Counted from the first letter of the stretch, positions 1 to 9,572 are shown. The stretch: 64,000 nt of DNA from Catenovulum sediminis (GCF_007289895.1 NZ_CP041660.1:3472001-3536000), one strand, 5' to 3'. Numbers and translations are program-made. Notes: generated from the sequence alone by a model not told the origin.

Positions 1-218
1 AAAAAGATTTAACATTAATACGTGGTCATAAAGTCATGAAAGATGGTGATGATGTTTGGTGGGACGTAAGCCAAACGCCTGATGATTTAGATAGTTTCAG
101 CAAAATAATGGACTGGTCTGCAGTCTCCGAAGCTCACCGAGCTGAGCGTGATAAATTGAAATCTGTTTTACCTAAGTATGATATTTATCATACGGAACAT
201 GATCCGGTCATTAAATAA
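1..218 (+). CDS. C-terminal fragment of an unidentified protein (possible sulfatase tail)
   Basis: The reading frame is already open at the window edge (frame starting at base 3) and ends at a TAA at 216-218, so only about 71 C-terminal residues are visible and the true start lies outside. The tail is acidic and tryptophan-rich ([18 protein letters not shown]) and ends in a helical stretch with [10 protein letters not shown] closing helix of the type LKxxLPK is common at the C-terminus of secreted sulfatases, and such enzymes often sit beside marine polysaccharide hydrolases like the next gene. That assignment is only an inference; no catalytic motif is in view. Confidence 0.5.
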   Translation, partial: KDLTLIRGHKVMKDGDDVWWDVSQTPDDLDSFSKIMDWSAVSEAHRAERDKLKSVLPKYDIYHTEHDPVIK

Positions 219-255
219 GCTAAAATTTTTTCGGCTGGAGCCACCTTTTGAAGCA

Positions 256-290
256 CCGCTTATTATCTGTTGCTAATAAGCGGGTTTGCC
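256..290 (+). terminator. Stem-loop after the partial gene
   Basis: A perfect 10-bp inverted repeat (CCGCTTATTA, 8-base loop, TAATAAGCGG) lies 37 bases after the stop of the partial gene. It is followed by GTTTGCC, a weak U-tract, so it is a plausible but not classical intrinsic terminator separating the two convergent genes. Confidence 0.45.
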
Positions 291-320
291 AATTAATAGA
301 TCAAGCTATTAGAAAAATTT

Positions 321-1700
321 TTATTTTACGTAAAACGGAAAGTTGGCGTTTCCAACTTTACCGCGTCCATCATACACGTATGCGTAGAGTCGGTAATCAC
401 CTTTTTCAGCCGGCGTTTTAAATTGAATCTCATTACCTCTATTTTCCCTTATATCCAACTTTAAGGTTTCAGGCTCTTGCTCAAACGCACCACCTTGACT
501 GCGCACGTCCACTTCTTTTTGTAAAACCCATTTATACTGCAGCTCGTCACCATTTGGATCTTCAACCTCAATTTTTGCCGTATATGTGTCTTCAGTAGAT
601 AAATAGACGCTGTCACTAGCAGGTAAACCGTTCAGGGTGATGGATTTTACAAGTGGTGCGCGATTGTCTGGGTATTCACCTGCCCAATATAAGGTCATTT
701 CATCTACGCGCGCGGTAGCTGACCCATCTTTATTAAACAGACCATACCAGGTAGGCGTGCGTTCTTGTTTTTGTCCCCATAAAAACACAAACGAGCCTAT
801 TTGTTGACCACTGTTTTCTTGTGTTATACCCAATTTTATACGCTGTGCTAAACCGCTTGCTTTAGGTCCACTGGGTTGCTCTATTTCTCTTCCCCATTCA
901 GTTGATGGCATTTCCCAATGACCGACCGCTCCATACTCAGTGATCATGTAAGGCTTATCAACTTTAATCGCGTTGATAAGTTCAGGCATCTTTTGCAAAT
1001 CCTGGTATACCTGGACCGAAATGAAATCTACTTGAGGTGTGTATTTAAGTGCAGTATGAATGTGAGAAGGTTCAACGCCTGCAAAAGTGTAGGTAACCGG
1101 GTGATTTTGATCAACGGCATGAATGTAATCGATAATATCACTGACTGCCTGATAGACTTTAGGGTTTACATGGCCCATAGAGCCATCTTCTTCAATCAAT
1201 AAGTTTAGCTCGTTGCCCGCGACCCAAGCGAGGATATTCGGATGGTTTTTATATTTATCTATGATTGTTGTAACTTTTTCAAATTGGGCTTTTACCGATT
1301 TTTCGTTATTGTAATCAAAACCATGTAACTCTTTTTCGATATCCAGACCAACCAGCATCATTAAACTATATTTTTCCGCATATTTTAGCTGCTTTTCAAT
1401 ATCATCTGTATTCCACGTTCTAAATGTATTGCCACCTGCTTGAGCTAAGGTTTTAAAATACATTTCATTGCTTGAGCCTATGCCAGCACCTTTAATTTCG
1501 TATGGCTTGTTATTTACATACAATTGGTATTTATTACTCTGCTTTTTGATTTTAACCTTAGCAGGTTGCCAAAATTGCGCAGCATTTTTATCTGAATCAA
1601 TTTCGTCTAAATTTAAGTGGGATTGCTGGTTTTTTTCACTGCAAGCTAACAAAGTAAAAATAAAAAATGTAGTAGCGGTAATTTTTATCAAAGGTTTCAC
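321..1700 (-). CDS. Lipoprotein glycoside hydrolase, clan GH-A / GH2-type TIM barrel
   Basis: 459 residues with a GTG start behind a good Shine-Dalgarno (AGAGGA). The N-terminus is a lipoprotein signal with lipobox LLAC (Cys20), so the enzyme is probably anchored in the outer membrane or periplasm. The body resembles the catalytic TIM barrel of GH2/GH5-like clan GH-A enzymes: AWVAGNELN carries the likely acid/base Glu164 and MITEYGAVG the likely nucleophile Glu255. Residues from about 345 onward (APLVKSITLNG...) look like a beta-sandwich accessory domain. The N-terminal jelly-roll domains of full GH2 enzymes are absent, so this is a short barrel-only type. Substrate is unknown; an algal galactan or glucan is an inference from the setting. 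A LacI-type operator lies upstream (1760-1775). Confidence 0.75.
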   Translation of the reverse strand: MKPLIKITATTFFIFTLLACSEKNQQSHLNLDEIDSDKNAAQFWQPAKVKIKKQSNKYQLYVNNKPYEIKGAGIGSSNEMYFKTLAQAGGNTFRTWNTDDIEKQLKYAEKYSLMMLVGLDIEKELHGFDYNNEKSVKAQFEKVTTIIDKYKNHPNILAWVAGNELNLLIEEDGSMGHVNPKVYQAVSDIIDYIHAVDQNHPVTYTFAGVEPSHIHTALKYTPQVDFISVQVYQDLQKMPELINAIKVDKPYMITEYGAVGHWEMPSTEWGREIEQPSGPKASGLAQRIKLGITQENSGQQIGSFVFLWGQKQERTPTWYGLFNKDGSATARVDEMTLYWAGEYPDNRAPLVKSITLNGLPASDSVYLSTEDTYTAKIEVEDPNGDELQYKWVLQKEVDVRSQGGAFEQEPETLKLDIRENRGNEIQFKTPAEKGDYRLYAYVYDGRGKVGNANFPFYVK

Positions 1701-1759
1701 AACTGGTCCTCTTATTTTGGTTTAACCATGCAATTTCTCTATAGCGAAACAGGAATGAG

Positions 1760-1787
1760 ATGTAAGCGCTATCATTCTGCCATTATA
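1760..1787 (-). promoter_or_regulatory. Promoter -10 box and LacI-family (cre-like) operator of the glycosidase gene
   Basis: On the minus strand a perfect TATAAT (1782-1787) is followed 6 bases later by ATGATAGCGCTTACAT (1775-1760). This is an imperfect palindrome centred on AGCGCT with the central CG typical of LacI/GalR-family operators (compare TGTAAGCGCTTACA). It lies across the expected transcription start, the classic position for a repressor. No good -35 hexamer is visible. The regulator is not encoded in this window. Confidence 0.6.
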
Positions 1788-1884
1788 AACATAGCACACT
1801 TTGAATCATCTTGTTGTTTAGCCGTGCGAGAGTCAGAAAAAATAAAAAGTGAAGTGAAAAAAAATGAAGTGAAAAATGAAGTTT

Positions 1885-1916
1885 AAAAAACAAAGCCGGA
1901 ACAATACCGGCTTTGT
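1885..1916 (-). terminator. Rho-independent terminator of the his operon
   Basis: Read on the minus strand, CAAAGCCGG, a 7-base loop and CCGGCTTTG form a perfect 9-bp GC-rich stem followed directly by TTTTTT. It lies 14 bases after the hisIE stop, so it is the natural end of the his transcript. Confidence 0.9.
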
Positions 1917-1929
1917 TATCGTTTACTGA

Positions 1930-2553
1930 TTATTTTGCGTGACGTTCTTTTAGTTTATTAATGACGTCATTTAATTCAAGATCCATGGATTGCAACAATA
2001 CAGTTAAGTGATACAGCAAATCTGCCGATTCACAAATAAGTTCATCCTTATCGCCAGAGGTTGCAGCTAATGCCACTTCAACACCTTCTTCACCAACTTT
2101 TTGCGAAATTCGCTTAACGCCTTTTGCGTATAAGCTAGCTGTGTAGCTTGAATTCGCATCAGCACCTTTTCGGCTGGCGATGACATCTTGCAAATCAGAT
2201 AAAAAGCTTAAATCTGGTTGTGCATTATCAGCCCAACAGGTTTCAGTTCCGGTGTGGCAAGTTGGCCCAACTGGATACGCGAGGGCAATTAAGCTGTCTT
2301 TATCACAATCTACAGATATTTCTTTTAGCTTCAGGTGGTTTCCTGATTCTTCGCCTTTGGTCCACAGTCTTTGTTTACTGCGACTATAAAAGGTCACTAG
2401 TTCAGTTTTAAAGGTTTTTTCCAAAGCACTTTTATCAGCATAGCCTTGCATTAATACCTTGCCTGAAAAAGCATGTTGCACAATGATTGGTAATAAACCA
2501 TCCTGCGATTTATTCCAAGCTAAATCGTTGATATTTTCAGGGGTTACTAACAA
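1930..2553 (-). CDS. hisIE: Bifunctional phosphoribosyl-AMP cyclohydrolase / phosphoribosyl-ATP pyrophosphatase HisIE
   Basis: 207 residues, the usual size of the fused enterobacterial form. It performs steps 2 and 3 of histidine synthesis: PR-ATP is hydrolysed to PR-AMP and the purine ring is then opened. The HisI domain (about 1-115) shows the metal-site motifs SVDCDKDS and [12 protein letters not shown]. The HisE domain (about 118-203) shows [13 protein letters not shown] and ESADLLYHL. The start is a TTG with GGAG upstream, overlapping the end of hisF by 7 bases, so translation is probably coupled. It is the last gene of the operon. Confidence 0.95.
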   Translation of the reverse strand: MLVTPENINDLAWNKSQDGLLPIIVQHAFSGKVLMQGYADKSALEKTFKTELVTFYSRSKQRLWTKGEESGNHLKLKEISVDCDKDSLIALAYPVGPTCHTGTETCWADNAQPDLSFLSDLQDVIASRKGADANSSYTASLYAKGVKRISQKVGEEGVEVALAATSGDKDELICESADLLYHLTVLLQSMDLELNDVINKLKERHAK

Positions 2554-3323
2554 GGTCTTATCTCCACATTGTTATTTATTAAGGTTTGTTTTAGCTCATC
2601 CATCGCAATAACCGCTTTGTGGAATACACTTGCCGCCAATGCACCGTCGACGTCAGCTTGCTGAAAAACATCAATAAAGTGTTCAATTGCACCGGCACCA
2701 CCTGATGCAATCAAGGGCACAGTACAAACAGCGCGCGCTAATTTTAATTGCTCAATGTCATAGCCTTGACGTACGCCGTCTTGGTTCATACAGTTTAAAA
2801 CAATTTCACCTGCACCCATTTCTTGAACTTTTTTAATCCAGTCCATCGTTGTCCACGCTGTTTTTTGCGTGCGTTTTTCATCACCGGTAAATTGGTAAAC
2901 TTCGTATTGTCCAGTTTCTTTGTTAAAAAACGAATCAATACCAACAACAACACATTGTTGACCAAATCTTTTATTTAACTCTGAAATTAACTTTGGGTTG
3001 GCTAGGGCAGGTGAGTTAATTGATATTTTATCTGCACCCATCTCTAAAATAATCCGTGCATCTTCGATGGTTTTAATACCACCTGCGACACAAAATGGAA
3101 TATCTATTTTCTCGGCAATGCGTGTAACCCATGCTTTATCGACCACACGGCTATCGCTGGATGCTGTGATATCATAAAAAACCAGCTCATCTGCACCCAT
3201 TTCGGCATATTTTTCTGCTAATGGAACGATATCGCCGATGATTTCATGGTTGCGGAATTTAACACCTTTTACCACTTTACCATCACGCACATCTAAGCAG
3301 GGAATTATTCGCCTTGCCAGCAT
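2547..3323 (-). CDS. hisF: Imidazole glycerol phosphate synthase subunit HisF (cyclase)
   Basis: 258 residues, full length. HisF forms a heterodimer with HisH and uses ammonia tunnelled from it to turn PRFAR into imidazole glycerol phosphate and AICAR. The (beta/alpha)8 barrel has both catalytic aspartates of the family: Asp11 in [13 protein letters not shown] and Asp130 in VVVGIDSF. The phosphate-binding loops CVAGGI and IASGGAG are also visible. It overlaps hisA by 19 bases and hisIE by 7, as expected for coupled translation within the operon. Confidence 0.97.
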   Translation of the reverse strand: MLARRIIPCLDVRDGKVVKGVKFRNHEIIGDIVPLAEKYAEMGADELVFYDITASSDSRVVDKAWVTRIAEKIDIPFCVAGGIKTIEDARIILEMGADKISINSPALANPKLISELNKRFGQQCVVVGIDSFFNKETGQYEVYQFTGDEKRTQKTAWTTMDWIKKVQEMGAGEIVLNCMNQDGVRQGYDIEQLKLARAVCTVPLIASGGAGAIEHFIDVFQQADVDGALAASVFHKAVIAMDELKQTLINNNVEIRPC

Positions 3324-4042
3324 TTAATCGCCTCCTCAATGGTAAACTTCCCTTCAAGTAAAGCGCGTCCTAAAATGACACCACTTACTTTGCTCGGTTT
3401 TAAAGCCGCTATATCGGAAAGCTGACCAATACCACCTGATGCTTGCCAATGGATATTTGGAAATTGTTGAACTACTTCAGTATATAGGTCGATATTTGAG
3501 CCCGATAACGTGCCATCTTTGCTGATATCGGTACACAAAACGTGCTTTATACCAACGGATGCGTAATCGGCAAGTAAATCTTCTAGTTTAACGCCTGAGT
3601 TTTCTTGCCAACCATGGGTCGCAATCCATTTATTGCCAGCTTCATCAATATTAATATCAAGTGCCAGTACAATATGATTAGGCCCGTATATATCAACCCA
3701 CTCTTTAACCAGTGCCGGTTGTTTGACCGCTAAAGAACCAATCACAACACGCTCTACACCGGCTTCTAATAATTGCTCTACGTCTTTTTTGCGACGAATG
3801 CCACCACCTGCTTGAAAGCGCATTAAGCCGGTATCAACCATTTTTCTTATCAAATCTAGCTGACGCTTTTCTGTATCTTTAGCCCCTGTTAAATCAACAA
3901 TGTGTAACCACTTTGCGCCACCTTTGGCATAACCGGTTAAAACATCGACAGGATCCAATTTGTATTCCGTTTTTTGGTTGTAATCGCCTTGATATAAACG
4001 AACAACTTTACCATCTATTAAATCAATCGCAGGGATGATCAT
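3305..4042 (-). CDS. hisA: Phosphoribosylformimino-5-aminoimidazole carboxamide ribotide isomerase HisA
   Basis: 245 residues, typical length. HisA is the Amadori isomerase that converts ProFAR to PRFAR, the substrate of HisF/HisH. It is a barrel homologous to HisF, with the two catalytic aspartates visible at Asp7 ([17 protein letters not shown]) and Asp129 (VLALDIN), and phosphate-binding loops QAGGGIR and QASGGIG. It overlaps hisH by 4 bases and hisF by 19. Confidence 0.97.
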   Translation of the reverse strand: MIIPAIDLIDGKVVRLYQGDYNQKTEYKLDPVDVLTGYAKGGAKWLHIVDLTGAKDTEKRQLDLIRKMVDTGLMRFQAGGGIRRKKDVEQLLEAGVERVVIGSLAVKQPALVKEWVDIYGPNHIVLALDINIDEAGNKWIATHGWQENSGVKLEDLLADYASVGIKHVLCTDISKDGTLSGSNIDLYTEVVQQFPNIHWQASGGIGQLSDIAALKPSKVSGVILGRALLEGKFTIEEAIKCWQGE

Positions 4043-4632
4043 GATTTCATCTCCAAGAAATTTTGAATGACGCGTGCTCCCGGTTTGCCTGAACGTTCAG
4101 GGTGGAATTGCACACCGTAAAAATTATCTTTATTTAAACTTGCCGAAAATGTTTGACCATACTCACAAGTTGCTATCGTGAATTCTGAAGGGGCAACGCA
4201 CAGACTATGCACAAAATAGAAATAATCTTGTTTACCGATGCCTTCAAAAATTGGGCAGTCTTTTATTTCACTTAAAGTGTTCCAACCCATGTGTGGTAAG
4301 CGTAAACCATCTGCTTTAATAGGATTAACCTGACCTGGAATTAGATTTAAACAAGCGACATTACCCTCTGCAGAAAACTCTGTCATTAGTTGCATGCCTA
4401 AACAAATGCCGAGTACCGGCTGAGTTAACTCACGTACTAATTGCGGAATTTGTTTATTTTCAATTATTTCCATGGCAGCACCCGCAGCACCCACACCAGG
4501 CAAAAACACTTTATCTGCAGCGCGAATTTGTTCGCCATTATCTGTTACAGAGACTTTATATCCTAATCTTTCAATACCAAACTTAAGTGAAGATAAATTC
4601 GCACAACTGGTATCTATAATGACAACGTCCAT
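4039..4632 (-). CDS. hisH: Imidazole glycerol phosphate synthase glutaminase subunit HisH
   Basis: 197 residues. This class I glutamine amidotransferase releases ammonia for HisF. The triad is complete: nucleophile Cys77 in GICLGMQLM, and His and Glu in [10 protein letters not shown] near the C-terminus. The oxyanion region PGVGAA is present. Its start abuts the hisB stop and its stop overlaps the hisA start (ATGA-type overlap), consistent with coupled synthesis of HisH and its partners. Confidence 0.97.
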   Translation of the reverse strand: MDVVIIDTSCANLSSLKFGIERLGYKVSVTDNGEQIRAADKVFLPGVGAAGAAMEIIENKQIPQLVRELTQPVLGICLGMQLMTEFSAEGNVACLNLIPGQVNPIKADGLRLPHMGWNTLSEIKDCPIFEGIGKQDYFYFVHSLCVAPSEFTIATCEYGQTFSASLNKDNFYGVQFHPERSGKPGARVIQNFLEMKS

Positions 4633-5702
4633 TAAAGAACCCCTTTGCTACTGGGTAACTCTGTACCTTCTATACGTATCGCTTGACGCAATGCGCGTCC
4701 AAACACTTTAAATAAACTTTCTACCTTATGATGATCATTATCACCATTGGTTGAAAGGTGCAGGGTAATTAACATGGCATCAGATAAAGAGCGGAAAAAG
4801 TGCGGTACCATTTCTGTCGCTAATTCACCTACTTTTGCATGGGTGAAATCCGCTTCAACTTTACAATATGGACGGCCAGAAATATCAATTGCGCATTGCG
4901 CTAAACATTCATCCATTGGCAAACTAAAACCAAAACGACCTATGCCTCTTTTATTACCCAGCGCTTCTTTTAATGCCATACCTAATGCCAGAGCTGTGTC
5001 TTCTACAGAGTGGTGATCGTCGATGTGCAAATCACCATTCACTTGAATATTCATGTAGAAACCGCCATGCGTGGAGATTTGGTCTAACATGTGATCAAAA
5101 AATCCAACGCCTGTACTGATATCTGCTTTTTGCTGTTTATCCAGATTTACTTCAACTTTTATTTGAGTTTCACTGGTGTTGCGCTCAACAGACGCCGTTC
5201 TGGCTTTTACCGTTAACGTTTCGACAATATGATCCCAGTCTATACCCGGCTGACCATATTGGAAACCTTGAATACCCATATTGGCAGCCAGTTGCATATC
5301 TGTTTCTCGATCGCCAATAACATATGAGTTTTGAAAATCGACTTTGCCTTGCTGCAAATAGTCGCTAACTAAGCCTAATTTGGGTTTGCGGCAGCTACAA
5401 TCATCCGTTGGGAAATGAGGGCAAATTAAAACATCATCAAACTCGATTCCTTGAGAGGTAAACAAGTCCATCATTTTTTGATGCGGCAGCTCAAAGTCAA
5501 CAGTTGGGAAACTGTCTGTACCTAAACCATCCTGATTGGTGACCATAACAAAACGGTAGCCGGCAGCTTTTAATGTTAACAATGCCGGTACTACATTTTT
5601 CTCGAAAACTAATTTTTCTAAAGAATCCAATTGAAAATCTACAGGCGGCTCAGCAACCAATGTGCCATCTCTGTCAATAAAAAGTATACGTTGTCTACTC
5701 AT
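4632..5702 (-). CDS. hisB: Bifunctional histidinol-phosphatase / imidazoleglycerol-phosphate dehydratase HisB
   Basis: 356 residues, the size of the enterobacterial fusion. The N-terminal HAD phosphatase (about 1-165) has DRDGTL with the nucleophile and acid aspartates (Asp10, Asp12) and a zinc-binding Cys/His cluster [14 protein letters not shown]. The C-terminal dehydratase (about 168-356) has the metal-ligand histidine motifs [28 protein letters not shown] and [12 protein letters not shown]. It catalyses steps 6 and 8 of the pathway. The fused form supports a gammaproteobacterial origin. Confidence 0.97.
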   Translation of the reverse strand: MSRQRILFIDRDGTLVAEPPVDFQLDSLEKLVFEKNVVPALLTLKAAGYRFVMVTNQDGLGTDSFPTVDFELPHQKMMDLFTSQGIEFDDVLICPHFPTDDCSCRKPKLGLVSDYLQQGKVDFQNSYVIGDRETDMQLAANMGIQGFQYGQPGIDWDHIVETLTVKARTASVERNTSETQIKVEVNLDKQQKADISTGVGFFDHMLDQISTHGGFYMNIQVNGDLHIDDHHSVEDTALALGMALKEALGNKRGIGRFGFSLPMDECLAQCAIDISGRPYCKVEADFTHAKVGELATEMVPHFFRSLSDAMLITLHLSTNGDNDHHKVESLFKVFGRALRQAIRIEGTELPSSKGVL

Positions 5703-5708
5703 GTTTGG

Positions 5709-6782
5709 TTAACCTTTAAACTCATTTAAAACAGACAGTAAAGCATCTGTTTCTGCTTCTGAACCAACAGAGATTCTTAAACTGTTGTCCAACATAATTT
5801 GGCTTGAATAATCTCGAATTAAGATGCCTGCTTCAACTAATGTTTGAAACAATGCTTTTTTCTTTTCAGTTCGAAACATAATAAAGTTTGATGCACTTGG
5901 AACTTGTTCGTAAACATATTCCAATTTTTCCAGTGCTTCAACGATGCGTTGTTTTTGTACCATCGTTTGCTGCAATTGTTGTTGCATTCTAACTAAGCCG
6001 GAATCGGGCTCATTTGCTGAAAGTGCCTGGACTGCAATTTGTGCAACGGGCCAGCTGATTGGGTAGGGCGGGATCACCTTACTCATAGCCTGAATAATAT
6101 CGGCATTGGCTAAAGTGTATCCACATCGAATACCGGCAAGGCCAAAGGCTTTAGACATTGTCCGCATGACAGCAAGATTGTCATACTCATTGAGCCAGCT
6201 AGCCACCGAAGTTTCAATGGCATATTCTATATATGCTTCATCGACGGCAACAATTGCTTGCCCTTTAAAAATATCTAATACGGCTTTTAGTTGTTGAGGC
6301 GCAACTAGGCTACCTGTCGGGTTATTGGGTGAGCAAATAAAAACCACTTTAACCTTGTCTTTGGCCGCTTCAATTGCAGGTAAATCCAGCGTAAAGTCAC
6401 TATTTAAAGGGACTTTTTTTACCCTAATATTACAGGTTTGCGCGCTGATTGCGTACATACCATAGGTGGGTGGGCAGATTAATATTTGGTCGTCATCTTC
6501 ACAAAAGGTGCGGATCAATAGCTCGATAGCTTCGTCCGCCCCTCGACTGGCTAAAACCTGTTCTTTTTCAACTTGAGCATAATCAGCATAAGCTTGTATT
6601 AAGCTGGCTGGTTGAAAATCAGGGTATCTATTGAGCACCGAGCAATCCAACTGATATTCGTTAGCGTAAGGTGATTCGTTGGCATTTAGCCAAATTCTAC
6701 CGCCAGACATGCTGCGCCGCGCCGATGCATACGGAACTAAATCGCGAATATTATTCCGGGTTAACTTTTCCGCTAGACTCAT
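5709..6782 (-). CDS. hisC: Histidinol-phosphate aminotransferase HisC
   Basis: About 357 residues. This PLP-dependent class I/II aminotransferase converts imidazole acetol phosphate to histidinol phosphate. Motifs include SRGADEAIELLIR, CSPNNPTG, the aspartate in VAVDEAYIEY, the PLP lysine in TMSKAFGLAGIRCGY and the C-terminal LRISVG arginine. I place the start at the ATG at 6782, one base past the hisD stop; a GTG four codons upstream, inside hisD, is possible. Confidence 0.95.
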   Translation of the reverse strand: MSLAEKLTRNNIRDLVPYASARRSMSGGRIWLNANESPYANEYQLDCSVLNRYPDFQPASLIQAYADYAQVEKEQVLASRGADEAIELLIRTFCEDDDQILICPPTYGMYAISAQTCNIRVKKVPLNSDFTLDLPAIEAAKDKVKVVFICSPNNPTGSLVAPQQLKAVLDIFKGQAIVAVDEAYIEYAIETSVASWLNEYDNLAVMRTMSKAFGLAGIRCGYTLANADIIQAMSKVIPPYPISWPVAQIAVQALSANEPDSGLVRMQQQLQQTMVQKQRIVEALEKLEYVYEQVPSASNFIMFRTEKKKALFQTLVEAGILIRDYSSQIMLDNSLRISVGSEAETDALLSVLNEFKG

Positions 6783-6783
6783 G

Positions 6784-8100
6784 TTATTTTTCACTGTTTA
6801 AATTTGTTAGTTTATCTAATCTGACCGCTACTGCATTTCTGTGTGCTTCTAAACTTTCTGCACTTGCCAGTGCCATAATAGCCGGACCAATCGCTTGTAA
6901 ACCTTGTGCTGTTAGTTCTTGAACCGTATATCGTTTGCTAAAATCCGCTAAGCTCAAACTGCTATAGGTTTTAGTATACCCATATGTGGGCAATACGTGG
7001 TTTGTCCCACTTGCATAATCACCAGCTGATTCGGGCGAATAGGCACCGAGGAAAATTGAGCCAGCATTTTCCAGCTTTGGTAATAGCGCTCGCGGATCTT
7101 GCGTTTGTACAATTAAATGCTCGGGTGCGTATTCATTGCTAACCGCTATCGATTGTTCTATCGAATCTGTGACGATAATTCGGCTGTGTGATAACGCGCC
7201 GCTGGCAATATCTTTGCGTGGTAACTTTTCTAACTGCTGCAAAACAGCCTTTTCACACGCTTTTGCGTGATTTTCACAACTGGTGACCAAGATTACTTGT
7301 GAATCTTTACCGTGTTCAGCCTGAGACAGCAAATCCGCAGCAACAAATTCCGGATCTGCTTTATAATCAGCAATCACTAAAACCTCAGACGGGCCTGCAG
7401 GCATATCGATTGCCGCGCCATTGTGGTCCTGACTAACTTGTTGTTTTGCTTCGGTCACAAAGCTATTGCCCGGACCAAAGATTTTATTTACTTTTTGAAT
7501 GCTTTGTGTGCCGTAAGCTAATGCTGCGATGGCCTGCGCACCACCTGCTAGATAGATTTCGTCCACACCGCATATTTTTGCAGCGTAGCGAATCTCTGCT
7601 TTAATTTTACCGTCTTTACCCGGTGGTGTGGCCAAAACTAATCTTTTGCAGCCAGCTATACGAGCGGGTGTCGCGAGCATTAATACTGTTGACGGCAACG
7701 GCGCTGTGCCACCAGGAATATATAAGCCAACGGCGTCTATCGGCTGAGTGTGTAATTCACATACCACCCCAGGTGTAGTTTCTACTTTGATAACCGGCGC
7801 TATTTGAGCTTCGTGAAAGGTTTTAATTTGCTGATGCGCTAGTTCAATCGCATTTTTAATTTCGTCGCCGAGTTCTGAGGCTGATGATGCAATTTCAGCT
7901 TGAGATACTCGCAATGTATCTAATTTTAATTTATCGAATTTTTCGGTAAGTTCGTATAAGGCTTGATCGCCTTTAGCGCGAACTTGCTGAATAATGTCTT
8001 GTACCAGTGTTTTTAGCTTTTCACTATCACCAAGTGCCGGACGCGCTAAAATAGACGACTTTTCTTCTGCGCTTAAATTATTCCAAACAACTGTCTTCAT
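6784..8100 (-). CDS. hisD: Histidinol dehydrogenase HisD
   Basis: 438 residues, full length. This zinc enzyme carries out the last two steps, oxidising histidinol to histidine with two NAD+. Family motifs visible are [67 protein letters not shown] and GTNHVLPT, which supply the zinc ligands and catalytic His/Glu residues. It lies 14 bases after hisG and ends against hisC. Confidence 0.97.
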   Translation of the reverse strand: MKTVVWNNLSAEEKSSILARPALGDSEKLKTLVQDIIQQVRAKGDQALYELTEKFDKLKLDTLRVSQAEIASSASELGDEIKNAIELAHQQIKTFHEAQIAPVIKVETTPGVVCELHTQPIDAVGLYIPGGTAPLPSTVLMLATPARIAGCKRLVLATPPGKDGKIKAEIRYAAKICGVDEIYLAGGAQAIAALAYGTQSIQKVNKIFGPGNSFVTEAKQQVSQDHNGAAIDMPAGPSEVLVIADYKADPEFVAADLLSQAEHGKDSQVILVTSCENHAKACEKAVLQQLEKLPRKDIASGALSHSRIIVTDSIEQSIAVSNEYAPEHLIVQTQDPRALLPKLENAGSIFLGAYSPESAGDYASGTNHVLPTYGYTKTYSSLSLADFSKRYTVQELTAQGLQAIGPAIMALASAESLEAHRNAVAVRLDKLTNLNSEK

Positions 8101-8114
8101 TATTTAAACTCCAC

Positions 8115-9302
8115 TTACAAACGTCCGTTCAGGACTTGGCTATATACATCTTTTAGCTGACTGAGTGAATCTTCGACAAATCGAAACGCATCATCGCGTT
8201 TATAACTATCTGAAGGTGTCCAATAGCGGGTTTTCAAACTATACGGACGCAAACCCCTAATCGCATCTTGCTGGCTACAGAAAATATCCATGATATCGGG
8301 TTTGTTGATCCAGTTATCACCTAAATTTTCTTGTAAAGCGTGGTACCAAAAGGAGAATTGGATCAAACGTTCTTGCTCGAAATAACCTACAGGCTGCAGC
8401 TTATCTAACAATTGAATTAAACCTTCATCACTCTTTTTGTTATATTTGTAATAATCTACAACATATAAACTCTCTGACAGAAATAATGGCGCACCCAGTA
8501 ATACTAAATTTTTGCGTCTTAAGGTTGAACCTGTTTGCACAATTTCTAAACCAACGTCTCCGGTTTCACTGTCATTGACCGCATCTTCTACATCATGCAC
8601 GGGTTCAATATTCAGTTTAGGATAGGTTTTGTGAACTTTTTCAGCATATCTGCCTTTTACAAAAACACGGTTTTTATGGTGTTCAAGATGCTGCAGGTAA
8701 TCTTTTGGATAGTTTGCAGATACATCGTCTTTTGGTTTTTGTTTAGCGATTAGGAAAAAGCCAACCATATCCTGAACTTCACGAGAAACCACATCATTAT
8801 AACGGGTCAACATTGCTGAGCCTGCGATACGTACTTTGTGCTCTTTTTTTAAGTTGTAGTTGTACATACCCCATTTAGTTGCAGATGCGTTTAATGAATT
8901 ATGGGTGACAGCCAACAATTCATCTAAACCTGCAACAGCGATATCAGCTTCGCCTAAGCCAACCAATGAAGAACAGTTGTGAGGCTCGTCACCTTCAATT
9001 CGTACATTTAGATTATCAATTTTGACATCTGCACCTAAAAATCCAACTCGATAGGGGCGTTCTTCTCGCTTTCTGTCAATAAACAAGCCGAGGTGATTCG
9101 AAATTTCTTGATTTTGGAGCTCATCTAAATAGGCTTTAGCTAGATTATAGTTCTGATTTTTATGCTTTTTGCCTGCTTTTACGGCGCTAATCAAAGCTTT
9201 TGAATCAACCAAGCCATCTGCTCGGGTATTCAGCTTTTGGATAAAGTTCTCGAATGTGCGACCACTTCGTGGAATTGCCATAACAGCGTCGTAGATTGAC
9301 AT
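8115..9302 (-). CDS. hisG: Divergent HisG-like ATP phosphoribosyltransferase
   Basis: 395 residues, first structural gene of the his operon, where hisG is expected. Standard long-form HisG is about 300 residues, and this protein is clearly different. Recognisable HisG landmarks occur in order: VMAIPRSGRTFENF (8-20), like the N-terminal QKSGRL strand-loop; RIEGDEPHNCSSLVGLGEADIAVAGLDELL (101-130), like the RDDDIPGLV..VDLGI block; VFVKGRYAEKVHKTYP (213-228), like ATKYPNLARRYF; and the phosphoribosyl-binding loop GDVGLEIVQTGSTLR (248-262). Roughly 70 residues (30-95) are inserted between the first two blocks, and about 110 residues follow the loop where HisG has a ~75-residue ACT-like histidine-binding domain. 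Position plus motifs make the assignment likely, but feedback behaviour cannot be predicted. Confidence 0.75.
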   Translation of the reverse strand: MSIYDAVMAIPRSGRTFENFIQKLNTRADGLVDSKALISAVKAGKKHKNQNYNLAKAYLDELQNQEISNHLGLFIDRKREERPYRVGFLGADVKIDNLNVRIEGDEPHNCSSLVGLGEADIAVAGLDELLAVTHNSLNASATKWGMYNYNLKKEHKVRIAGSAMLTRYNDVVSREVQDMVGFFLIAKQKPKDDVSANYPKDYLQHLEHHKNRVFVKGRYAEKVHKTYPKLNIEPVHDVEDAVNDSETGDVGLEIVQTGSTLRRKNLVLLGAPLFLSESLYVVDYYKYNKKSDEGLIQLLDKLQPVGYFEQERLIQFSFWYHALQENLGDNWINKPDIMDIFCSQQDAIRGLRPYSLKTRYWTPSDSYKRDDAFRFVEDSLSQLKDVYSQVLNGRL

Positions 9303-9430
9303 CTGTTGTTATCCTTTCTTCTTTAAAAATTAATACGAACTGAATCAAAGGACTCAAAAAAGGCCGTAATTATACGGCATAGTTATCAAATTGTCCGTTG
9401 TTCATGATAAAAAAACCACTGATTTAATAC

Positions 9431-9464
9431 AAAAAAGCCCCCGGATGTTACCTTCCGGGGGCTC
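9431..9464 (-). terminator. his attenuator terminator hairpin
   Basis: Read on the minus strand, AGCCCCCGG, a 10-base loop and CCGGGGGCT make a 9-bp GC-rich stem followed by TTTTTT. It sits between the leader peptide and hisG, so it would stop transcription before the structural genes unless the competing antiterminator forms. Confidence 0.9.
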
Positions 9465-9490
9465 ATTTTATTAAAAATATTGATTTCCGA

Positions 9491-9560
9491 AAGGCAAATA
9501 AAGCGCCCCCGGTATACTCGAAGGCTACTTATAATGAAATAGATGGTGATGATTTGCCTG
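9491..9560 (-). promoter_or_regulatory. his leader pairing segments (pause stem and antiterminator arm)
   Basis: Two alternative pairings are visible on the minus strand. AGGCAAAT inside the leader peptide just before the His codons (9559-9552) is complementary to ATTTGCCT (9499-9492). CCGGGGGC (9512-9505) is complementary to GCCCCCGG, the 5' arm of the terminator (9462-9455). A ribosome stalled at the His codons would cover the first segment, freeing the second to sequester the terminator arm. This is the classical logic of enteric his attenuation. Confidence 0.8.
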
Positions 9561-9572
9561 CAAGTTAGTCAT
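9525..9572 (-). CDS. hisL: his operon leader peptide
   Basis: A 15-codon frame reads MTNLQANHHHLFHYK and stops with TAG. Four of 15 residues are histidine, three of them consecutive. It lies upstream of a terminator with competing pairing segments and ahead of hisG, which is the hallmark of a his attenuator. The start is an ATG with AAAGAG about 11 bases upstream. The E. coli leader has seven consecutive histidines, so the stall signal here is shorter. No strong promoter is obvious in the 90 bases upstream. Confidence 0.9.
   Translation of the reverse strand: MTNLQANHHHLFHYK

Noticed and set aside
918-1202. 94-codon plus-strand reading frame opposite the left glycosidase
   Set aside because: Lies wholly antisense to a well-supported gene with catalytic motifs and has no recognisable features.
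9363-9378. GCCGTA-ATTA-TACGGC palindrome upstream of hisG as an operator
   Set aside because: It lies downstream of the attenuator terminator, not at a promoter, and no regulator of this type is suggested by the locus.
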